This document shows, in pieces, positions 54,475-64,000 of a stretch of 64,000 bases of DNA. This DNA comes from Holothuria scabra. Taxonomy: Eukaryota > Echinodermata > Holothuroidea > Aspidochirotida > Holothuriidae. The stretch lies in assembly GCA_037179385.1 (NCBI GenBank), contig CM074185.1, positions 7,373,371 through 7,437,370 on the forward strand, written 5' to 3'. The position numbers and the translations under genes were made by a program. Within the stretch, counting starts at the first letter, position 1. Each line of letters starts with the position of its first letter. The notes under the pieces were generated by a model. It worked only from the letters and a program-made list of their open reading frames with translations. It did not search any database and had not been told where the DNA came from.

Positions 54475-54518
54475 TAGAAAAGATACTGCACATGTTCTCA
54501 GCCAAAGGGCCGATCAGC
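54475..54518 (-). ncRNA. U2 snRNA 5'-end-like sequence, array copy 1
   Basis: On the minus strand, CGGCCCTTTGGCTGAGAACA followed by TGTGCAGTATCTTTTCT resembles the first ~40 nt of U2 snRNA (CGGCCTTTTGGCTAAGATCA, then AGTGTAGTATCTGTTCT), with about 30 of 37 positions matching. The branch-point-pairing GUAGUA reads GCAGTA, and the rest of U2 (stem II, Sm site) is not recognisable. It is therefore a pseudogene fragment or a U2-derived part of a repeat, not a working gene. Chance similarity is possible. Confidence 0.4.
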
Positions 54519-55270
54519 TTTTTCTAAATTCCCCCCGACCCTCTGGCAAAGGGCCGTTCGGCGAAACATAAGCTTTCGACCAAACTTTAAAATTTGCCTT
54601 CAATAAGCAAAGTTACGTGTGCCAGGAAACGAATTTTGTCCCAGAATTTGCAGGCCTGAACAAAATGACCTGATCTATTACACTAATAGGGATGATTATT
54701 TGAATTCTAGTTATTTAAGTTGTATATGGTTTTGTGTTCTCAGAATAACCCATCTAGAATTACATATCAACATTTATTAAACAAGTTGGTAACACCTTTT
54801 GAGAACGACTCGCTTTCTATCATTAAAAAAATTAGTAAAAAATAAGATATTCCCTAATAAATAATGAGACAACCTCGTTGATGGAAATCAGCCAGATCTG
54901 AGACAAGATCCCCGAAAATGTTTCATTGATAAAATGAAATAAACCTCGACAGATGTATATAAAATAAATATTGAGTAAAGTTACAGTTACCTCAGTAGGT
55001 TTAACTGTCCTCGTACGAACCAGAGAAATTGTGACGTTCTAGTGACGTATCTGTGACATATGTAAGCCTCCATTTGGAGCGAAAATGAGTAAAATTAAGA
55101 AGAAACATCAGTCGGAGAGGAAAAGCTTGTCAAGAAACATGCAAAAATAATTAAAAACTTAATCTACGAATATTTGATAAACATAATTCCTTTCTGCTAA
55201 CACTACATCTGGCTGAAATTTTTGCTTTGAAAATTCCACTCTAACGTGTGATAGATGCAGATGTTCAAGC

Positions 55271-55278
55271 TATATAAG
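55271..55278 (+). promoter_or_regulatory. TATA-like site in array copy 1
   Basis: TATATAAG lies in 'caagctatataagacatctt', with GC-richer sequence about 25 bp downstream. Two TGACGT half-sites lie upstream at 55031-55046. It is conserved in copies 2 and 3. No transcript or downstream gene is known, so promoter function is speculative. Confidence 0.2.
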
Positions 55279-58072
55279 ACATCTTCTACTATAACCTGCG
55301 CGGCACGCTGACGCCAAACCGGACGGTAGTGTTCACACATGGTCCTACTCTGATTGCACTGGGAGGCGAGTAGTGTTCCTCCCCAATGTATCGCCGGTCC
55401 TTGAGAGGAGTCCCGAGGAAAGATTGATGTCGTATGCAAAGCACGCCGAGCGTCACTGTATGCAGAAGGGTACTAGAGAGGCGCCTGAGTTGGTTCTCTG
55501 TTGTAGTTGACAGGACACACAGCCGGTCAGAGACCTTGAACGCTTGGCTTCAATCTTTTGGGTTTTTTTTCTTTTATTTTGTGTGTGTGAGGCGCCACCT
55601 TTTAAAAAAAAATCGAAAAACTCAATGGAGCACGATAAGGTACCTTGCCCCCATCAATTCTTCCATTGACTTACACACTAAATCCAAAAAGAAAAGAGCG
55701 CCTCTAAAAGACTTGTCGAAGTTTTCGCCAGGTGCAAGCTACCACTCATATAAAAGCTGACGAGTTGGCCATTCATGGCATTTTCAATTTTCCATATCAT
55801 GACCGTGAAGATGTTTTTCTATTTTGGCTCAAAGTTCAATCACCCTTTTCCGGGCCTTGCTTTTCACTAAAAGCTTGGTATGCCTCCGCCGGATTCTAAA
55901 GCCCATAATTTCCACAAAAATACTTCAATTAAGCTCATTTTTTCACCAGTGGTACTTCATTGAATAAACTTTAATAAAGTGATTACAAAACACCCCATCA
56001 TATTAGATATCACATCAAAAAGGTGCTCTCTTTAGGAACCCTATCTGAGGGCGAACAAACGGGACCCATTTATACACCTGCTCACTGGGATATGCTCACA
56101 AAGGAGAAAAAAGACAAGAAAGCCCCCAGTTGGAAATGAAAACTTTTTAAAACAGACTTAACTGATGCTGCTTTGATTTCTCATTCCGAACAAATACCAC
56201 CTTTATGGGTTAACGTGTAATGCATGCGCAGAGTAGCCTGGATAAAGGAAGGGTATGTGGGACAAGGGTGAGCTGGAGTCAATGATAAATAGGAAAGGAT
56301 CGAGGGACCGTTAAATCGAGCAGCTGTTTAAGGTCGAAGGTGAATAGTTTTTCGAGTTCGTATGTAATATATCACCGTTCTCGGTTACTTTCTCAGATTG
56401 ATTTATGTATCTCTTTTTCTCGGCATCGCCTTACTCGACAAGCTCTCTTGATATTTCAGAGTGTTTATATACTTTCTCAATGTCCGTATTATATAATGTT
56501 CCTTTACTATTTGTGTAACTTAACGTAAAAACTATTTCAAATATTATGAAACCCAATAAATGAATAGAAATGAAATCATGGATTAGCTAAAAGTGATTCG
56601 ACCCTCGAATTTCGGACTTCGAGTCGATTATGTAGCCTGTAAAAAATAAGTTTTTATCTATGAAAAATTCGAAACAAAAGGCCAGATTTACCATTCTGGG
56701 CCTTGGACAGAAGTAAATTTGGGGCCCAGACTATAATTCTTTACCCGTGGAGTTATCGTGGAGAAAATAGCGTATTCGCCGGGATGGGCAAGTAGAAACC
56801 CGCCCCCCCCCTCCCCCGGCTAAAGAAGGACTTCCAAAGAAATGATGAACTCAAACCAGCGGGGTGAAAAGAGGGCAAATTAGTAAAAGATTACGAAAAG
56901 GTAAAACGGAGATAAAGGGAAAGGTAGACGAAAGAAAGGAAACTATTTAGCTTAATATCAGAGAGACTGCTTGACTAGTTAACCCTTATTCGAGGAACTT
57001 ATGAAAGTTACATGTTATGCATTCAATTCCAATTAGTCAATGTTCGTCTGATTAACGCAGCAAAAGCTCTTCTCAGTTCCTTTTAACAATTCCTACATTT
57101 TCGCCCGTAACATATATGTACCCATGACACCGCCTGTACAACACTGATGCCGTACTCCAGAGAATCAGTTATCGGACACTTTTCCAAATGAACTTAAGGT
57201 GTTAAACTAATCTGATATCTCCGGGATTTGAAATTTGGGCAGGATCTGGACAATTGGGGCAAACCATGTTAGTATTAAGAAAAACAAATCAGATTTCTTT
57301 TAATTACGAAAATGCCCTCATCCAATCCATTCACACATTTGGCAGGAAAATTAGACAGAATCATAATGGGCAGGGCAAATATTTTAGGAAGGAAGAAGAT
57401 TACAAAAATTTGCCTTATGTTAGGAAAACCAATGAAAAGACAATGTCAGCCCCAATCCAAATTTTTGCGTGCCGCACTTTGCCCAAAATAATAGATTATT
57501 CAAGCGAAAGTGAAAACCAAAATCTGCGACGTTTTTGATTGCCATATGACGGACAGACGGGGAGAGGGGTACATGTCATATATATGTCTTAATGCTTTAA
57601 AACATTTTTCCGAAAAGTGTTAGTACCGTAGTAGCCTATTTTGATCTATTAAGGTGTACCTTCTGTCAAATAATTCAAAAATATAACTTAAACAGCACGA
57701 AAAATGAATTCTTTCAGTCCAACTCCCATCTTCAAAGGACATTCTTGAGCCGACGTATAAATCGTTGACTTTTTTTTTTTGAAGGGAAACTGTATTTACA
57801 ATCACGGGCATATTTACACTATTTACAAAATTGAAATATGAAATCGAATAAAACAGAATAAAAATAAAATAAGTGAAAACATCATAACACAAACAAAATG
57901 TTGAAATTTATTCACTTAAAGCAATTGAGTACATTGCGTAACAACAACTAGTGACAATTTTGTTGTGCGATTAACATTACCTGAAAGACCACACTTGGCC
58001 AATTCTTACCTCCCTAAGACCATTAAAAGATCATAGGTGTGTCATGTATGGCTCAATTGTAGACTGGAAGAA

Positions 58073-58116
58073 TAGAAAAGATACTGCACATGTTCTCAGC
58101 CAAAGGGCCGATCAGC
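58073..58116 (-). ncRNA. U2 snRNA 5'-end-like sequence, array copy 2
   Basis: Identical at this site to the sequence in copy 1 and at the same offset in the unit. The same caveats apply. Confidence 0.4.
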
Positions 58117-58867
58117 TTTTTCTAAATTCCCCCCGACCCTCTGGCAAAGGGCCGTTCGGCGAAACATAAGCTTTCGACCAAACTTTAAAATTTGCCTTCA
58201 ATAAGCAAAGTTACGTGCGCCAGGAAACGAATTTTGTCCCAGAATTTGCAGGCCTGAACAAAATGACCTGATCTATTACACTAATAGGGATGATTATTTG
58301 AATTCTAGTTATTTAAGTTGTAAATGGTTTGGTGTTCTCAGAATAACCCATCTAGAATTACATATCAACATTTATTAAACAAGTTGGTAACACCTTTTGA
58401 GAACGACTCGCTTTCTATCATGATTAAAAGATTAGTAAAAAGTAAGATATTCCCTAATAAATAATGAGACAACCTCTTTGATGCAAATCAGCCAGACCTG
58501 AGACAAGATCCCAGAAAATGTTTCATTGATAAAATGAAATAAACCTCGACAGATGTATATAAAAATAAATTTTGAGTAAAGTTACAGTTACCTCAGTAGG
58601 TTTAACTGTCCTCGTACGAACCAGAGAAATTGTGACGTTCTAGTGACGTATCTGTCACATAAGCCTCCATTTAGAGCGAAAATGAGAAAAATAAAGAAGA
58701 AACATCACTCGTAGAGGAAAATCTTGTCAAGAAACATGCAAAAATAATTAAAAACTTAATATACGAATATTTGATAAACGTAATTCTTTTATGCTAACAC
58801 TACATCTGGCTGAAAATTTTGCTTTGAAAATTCCACTCCAACGTGTGATAGATGCAGATGTTCAAGC

Positions 58868-58875
58868 TATATAAG
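58868..58875 (+). promoter_or_regulatory. TATA-like site in array copy 2
   Basis: TATATAAG at the equivalent offset, in the slightly altered context 'ataaggcatc'. Function speculative. Confidence 0.2.
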
Positions 58876-61670
58876 GCATCTTCTACTATAACCTGCGTGG
58901 CACGCTGACGCCAAACCGGACGGTAGTGTTCACACATGGTCCTACTCTGATTGCACTGGGAGGCGAGTAGTGTTCCTCCCCAATGTATCGCCGGTCCTTG
59001 AGGGGAGTCCCGAGGAAAGATTGCTGTCGTATGCAAAGCACGCTGAGCGTCACTGTATGCAGAAGGGTACTAGAGAGGCGCCTGAGTTGGTTCTCTGTTG
59101 TAGTTGACAGGACACATAGCCGGCCAGAGACCTTGAACGCTTGGCTTCAATCTTTTGGGTTTTTTTTTTCTTTTGTGTGTGTGTGTGAGGCGCCACCTTG
59201 TAAAAGAAAATCGAAAAACCTAAATGAAGCACGATAAAGTACCTAACCCCCATTAATTTTTCCATTGACTTACACACAAAATCCAAAAAGAAAAGAGGGC
59301 CTCTAAAAGGCTTGTCAAAGTTTTCGACAAGTGCAAGCTACCAGTCATATGAAAGCTGACGAGTTGGCCATCCATGGCATTTTCAATTTTCCATATCATG
59401 ACCGTGAAGATATTTTTCTATTTTAGCTCAAAGTTCAATCACCCTTTTCCGGGCCTTGTTTTTCACTAAAAGCTTGGTATGCCTCCGCCGAATTCTAAAG
59501 CCCATAATTTCCACAAAAATGCTTCAATTAAGCTCATTTTTTCACCAGTGGTACTTCATTGAATATACTTTAATAAAAAGATTACAAAACACCCCATCAT
59601 ATTAGATATCATATCAAAAAAGTGCTCTCTTTAGGAACCCTATCTGAGGGCGAACAAACGGGACCCATTAACACACCAGCTATACTGGGATATGCTCACA
59701 AAGGAGAAAAAAGACAAGAAAGCCCCCAGTTGGAAATGAAAACTTTTTTAAAACAGACTAAACTGATGCTGCTTTGATTTCTCATTCCGAACAAATACCA
59801 CCTTTATGGGTTAACGTGTAATGCATGCGCAGAGTAGCCTGGATAAAGGAAGGGTATGTGGGACAAGGGTGAGCTGGAGTCAATGATAAATAGGAAAGGA
59901 TCGAGGGACCGTTAAATCGAGCAGCTGTTTAAGGTCGAAGGTGAATAGTTTTTCGAGTTCGTATGTAATATATCACCGTTCTCGGTTACTTTCTCAGATT
60001 GATTTATGTATCTCTTTTTCTCGGCATCGCCTTACTCGACAAGCTCTCTTGATATTTCAGAGTGTTTATATACTTTCTCAATGTCCGTATTATATAATGT
60101 TCCTTTACTATTTGTGTAACTTAACGTAAAAACTATTTCAAATATTATGAAACCCAATAAATGAATAGAAATGAAATCATGGATTAGCTAAAAGTGATTC
60201 GACCCTCGAATTTCGGACTTCGAGTCGATTATGTAGCCTGTAAAAAATAAGTTTTTATCTATGAAAAATTCGAAACAAAAGGCCAGATTTACCATTCTGG
60301 GCCTTGGACAGAAGTAAATTTGGGGCCCAGACTATAATTCTTTACCCGTGGAGTTATCGTGGAGAAAATAGCGTATTCGCCGGGATGGGCAAGTAGAAAC
60401 CCGCCCCCCTCCCCCGGCTAAAGAAGGACTTCCAAAGAAATGATGAACTCAAACCAGCGGGGTGAAAAGAGGGCAAATTAGTAAAAGATTACGAAAAGGT
60501 AAAACGGAGATAAAGGGAAAGGTAGACGAAAGAAAGGAAACTATTTAGCTTAATATCAGAGAGACTGCTTGACTAGTTAACCCTTATTCGAGGAACTTAT
60601 GAAAGTTACATGTTATGCATTCAATTCCAATTAGTCAATGTTCGTCTGATTAACGCAGCAAAAGCTCTTCTCAGTTCCTTTTAACAATTCCTACATTTTC
60701 GCCCGTAACATATATGTACCCATGACACCGCCTGTACAACACTGATGCCGTACTCCAGAGAATCAGTTATCGGACACTTTTCCAAATGAACTTAAGGTGT
60801 TAAACTAATCTGATATCTCCGGGATTTGAAATTTGGGCAGGATCTGGACAATTGGGGCAAACCATGTTAGTATTAAGAAAAACAAATCAGATTTCTTTTA
60901 ATTACGAAAATGCCCTCATCCAATCCATTCACACATTTGGCAGGAAAATTAGACAGAATCATAATGGGCAGGGCAAATATTTTAGGAAGGAAGAAGATTA
61001 CAAAAATTTGCCTTATGTTAGGAAAACCAATGAAAAGACAATGTCAGCCCCAATCCAAATTTTTGCGTGCCGCACTTTGCCCAAAATAATAGATTATTCA
61101 AGCGAAAGTGAAAACCAAAATCTGCGACGTTTTTGATTGCCATATGACGGACAGACGGGGAGAGGGGTACATGTCATATATATGTCTTAATGCTTTAAAA
61201 CATTTTTCCGAAAAGTGTTAGTACCGTAGTAGCCTATTTTGATCTATTAAGGTGTACCTTCTGTCAAATAATTCAAAAATATAACTTAAACAGCACGAAA
61301 AATGAATTCTTTCAGTCCAACTCCCATCTTCAAAGGACATTCTTGAGCCGACGTATAAATCGTTGACTTTTTTTTTTGAAGGGAAACTGTATTTACAATC
61401 ACGGGCATATTTACACTATTTACAAAATTGAAATATGAAATCGAATAAAACAGAATAAAAATAAAATAAGTGAAAACATCATAACACAAACAAAATGTTG
61501 AAATTTATTCACTTAAAGCAATTGAGTACATTGCGTAACAACAACTAGTGACAATTTTGTTGTGCGATTAACATTACCTGAAAGACCACACTTGGCCAAT
61601 TCTTACCTCCCTAAGACCATTAAAAGATCATAGGTGTGTCATGTATGGCTCAATTGTAGACTGGAAGAAT

Positions 61671-61714
61671 AGAAAAGATACTGCACATGTTCTCAGCCAA
61701 AGGGCCGATCAGCT
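61671..61714 (-). ncRNA. U2 snRNA 5'-end-like sequence, array copy 3
   Basis: Same sequence and offset as in copies 1 and 2, so the block is maintained across all three units, though the flanks are equally conserved. Confidence 0.4.
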
Positions 61715-62464
61715 TTTTCTAAATTCCCCCCGACCCTCTGGCAAAGGGCCGTTCGGCGAAACATAAGCTTTCGACCAAACTTTAAAATTTGCCTTCAATA
61801 AGCAAAGTTACGTGCGCCAGGAAACGAATTTTGTCCCAGAATTTGCAGGCCTGAACAAAATGACCTGATCTATTACACTAATAGGGATGATTATTTGAAT
61901 TCTAGTTATTTAAGTTGTAAATGGTTTGGTGTTCTCAGAATAACCCATCTAGAATTACATATCAACATTTATTAAACAAGTTGGTAACACCTTTTGAGAA
62001 CGACTCGCTTTCTATCATGATTAAAAGATTAGTAAAAAGTAAGATATTCCCTAATAAATAATGAGACAACCTCTTTGATGCAAATCAGCCAGACCTGAGA
62101 CAAGATCCCAGAAAATGTTTCATTGATAAAATGAAATAAACCTCGACAGATGTATATAAAAATAAATTTTGAGTAAAGTTACAGTTACCTCAGTAGGTTT
62201 AACTGTCCTCGTACGAACCAGAGAAATTGTGACGTTCTAGTGACGTATCTGTCACATAAGCCTCCATTTAGAGCGAAAATGAGAAAAATAAAGAAGAAAC
62301 ATCACTCGTAGAGGAAAATCTTGTCAAGAAACATGCAAAAATAATTAAAAACTTAATATACGAATATTTGATAAACGTAATTCTTTTATGCTAACACTAC
62401 ATCTGGCTGAAAATTTTGCTTTGAAAATTCCACTCCAACGTGTGATAGATGCAGATGTTCAAGC

Positions 62465-62472
62465 TATATAAG
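62465..62472 (+). promoter_or_regulatory. TATA-like site in array copy 3
   Basis: TATATAAG at the equivalent offset. Function speculative. Confidence 0.2.
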
Positions 62473-64000
62473 GCATCTTCTACTATAACCTGCGTGGCAC
62501 GCTGACGCCAAACCGGACGGTAGTGTTCACACATGGTCCTACTCTGATTGCACTGGGAGGCGAGTAGTGTTCCTCCCCAATGTATCGCCGGTCCTTGAGT
62601 GGAGTCCCGAGGAAAGATTGCTGTCGTATGCAAAGCACGCTGAGCGTCACTGTATGCAGAAGGGTACTAGAGAGGCGCCTGAGTTGGTTCTCTGTTGTAG
62701 TTGACAGGACACATAGCCGGCCAGAGACCTTGAACGCTTGGCTTCAATCTTTTGGGTTTTGTTTTGTGTGTGTGTGTGAGGCGCCACCTTGTAAAAGAAA
62801 ATCGAAAAACCTAAATGAAGCACGATAAAGTACCTAACCCCCATTAATTTTTCCATTGACTTACACACAAAATCCAAAAAGAAAAGAGGGCCTCTAAAAG
62901 GCTTGTCAAAGTTTTCGACAAGTGCAAGCTACCAGTCATATGAAAGCTGACGAGTTGGCCATCCATGGCATTTTCAATTTTCCATATCATGACCGTGAAG
63001 ATATTTTTCTATTTTAGCTCAAAGTTCAATCACCCTTTTCCGGGCCTTGTTTTTCACTAAAAGCTTGGTATGCCTCCGCCGAATTCTAAAGCCCATAATT
63101 TCCACAAAAATGCTTCAATTAAGCTCATTTTTTCACCAGTGGTACTTCATTGAATATACTTTAATAAAAAGATTACAAAACACCCCATCATATTAGATAT
63201 CATATCAAAAAAGTGCTCTCTTTAGGAACCCTATCTGAGGGCGAACAAACGGGACCCATTAACACACCAGCTATACTGGGATATGCTCACAAAGGAGAAA
63301 AAAGACAAGAAAGCCCCCAGTTGGAAATGAAAACTTTTTAAAACAGACTTAACTGATGCTGCTTTGATTTCTCATTCCGAACAAATACCACCTTTATGGG
63401 TTAACGTGTAATGCATGCGCAGAGTAGCCTGGATAAAGGAAGGGTATGTGGGACAAGGGTGAGCTGGAGTCAATGATAAATAGGAAAGGATCGAGGGACC
63501 GTTAAATCGAGCAGCTGTTTAAGGTCGAAGGTGAATAGTTTTTCGAGTTCGTATGTAATATATCACCGTTCTCGGTTACTTTCTCAGATTGATTTATGTA
63601 TCTCTTTTTCTCGGCATCGCCTTACTCGACAAGCTCTCTTGATATTTCAGAGTGTTTATATACTTTCTCAATGTCCGTATTATATAATGTTCCTTTACTA
63701 TTTGTGTAACTTAACGTAAAAACTATTTCAAATATTATGAAACCCAATAAATGAATAGAAATGAAATCATGGATTAGCTAAAAGTGATTCGACCCTCGAA
63801 TTTCGGACTTCGAGTCGATTATGTAGCCTGTAAAAAATAAGTTTTTATCTATGAAAAATTCGAAACAAAAGGCCAGATTTACCATTCTGGGCCTTGGACA
63901 GAAGTAAATTTGGGGCCCAGACTATAATTCTTTACCCGTGGAGTTATCGTGGAGAAAATAGCGTATTCGCCGGGATGGGCAAGTAGAAACCCGCCCCCCC

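Larger units (their letters stand above)
53954..57551 (+). repeat. Array copy 1 of a 3,598-bp tandem unit
   Basis: The unit begins 'gacagacggggagaggggta' and ends 'gattgccatatgacg'. It is repeated head-to-tail at 57552 and 61150. No known gene is recognised inside. Short frames conserved among copies (56340-56528; 57254-57538) are explained by near-identity at DNA level. The left 2.2 kb differs from copy 2 by scattered substitutions and indels, while the right 1.4 kb is almost identical. Confidence 0.95.
57552..61149 (+). repeat. Array copy 2 of the 3,598-bp unit
   Basis: Complete unit. It is nearly identical to copy 3 throughout, apart from homopolymer and TG-run lengths and a few substitutions (e.g. 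'gaggggagtcc' here versus 'gagtggagtcc' in copy 3). Confidence 0.95.
61150..64000 (+). repeat. Array copy 3, cut by the window end
   Basis: The first 2,851 bp of the unit are present. The array therefore continues beyond the window, and its true copy number is unknown. Confidence 0.95.

Noticed and set aside
56340..56528. 62-codon frame identical in all three array units, and a 94-codon frame identical in two
   Set aside because: Identity is explained by the near-identity of the DNA in that part of the units. There is no synonymous-only variation to suggest selection on protein, and no recognisable domain.

Overview
The window looks like nuclear DNA of a marine invertebrate deuterostome, probably an echinoderm. 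It is AT-rich and gene-poor, with small exons in long introns. It is full of tRNA-derived SINEs, CR1-type LINE fragments, foldback/MITE elements and Helitron-like elements with internal tandem arrays. The one convincing protein is an animal TRAF. The taxon is inferred from general character, not from a diagnostic marker.

Layout. 1-5.5 kb: degenerate repeats with poly-G tracts, one old SINE and no convincing gene. 5.5-9.2 kb: two back-to-back elements carrying ~145-bp tandem units, most with the nuclear-receptor DR1 motif AGGTCAAAGGTCA or a near match. 9.2-12.7 kb: a minus-strand CR1-like retrotransposon, decayed and interrupted by other elements, plus a SINE-like conserved domain. 13-15 kb: a second DR1-bearing degenerate repeat with RFX X-box-like palindromes, interrupted by a TTAA-flanked MITE and followed by a second family of 145-bp-unit element. 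15-27 kb: mostly nondescript, with a tRNA-like SINE, a LINE 3' end, a TA-flanked 2.2-kb element with inverted termini, a 244-bp tandem duplication and a 1.7-kb element ending in GACTCGA-rich sequence.

27.4-46.4 kb: a plus-strand TRAF-family gene. One probable noncoding 5' exon is followed by three small phase-0-compatible coding exons encoding a zinc-binding module. A single large terminal exon encodes the coiled coil and the TRAF-C/MATH domain. The predicted product is 324 aa and lacks a RING and TRAF-type zinc fingers. Its introns hold two DR1-array elements, several SINEs and a hAT MITE with a perfect 8-bp target duplication.

46.4-53.5 kb: SINE copies, a second copy of the TTAA MITE, another TTAA-flanked MITE and poly-G modules. 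53.6-64.0 kb: a tandem array of a 3,598-bp unit (a rearranged partial copy, two full copies and a third running off the window). Each unit has a stretch resembling the 5' end of U2 snRNA on the minus strand and a conserved TATA-like site. Copies 1 and 2 are almost identical in their right part but clearly diverged in their left part, so the array is a mosaic.

All calls come from reading the sequence. Family names are by recognised motifs, and no database search was run.
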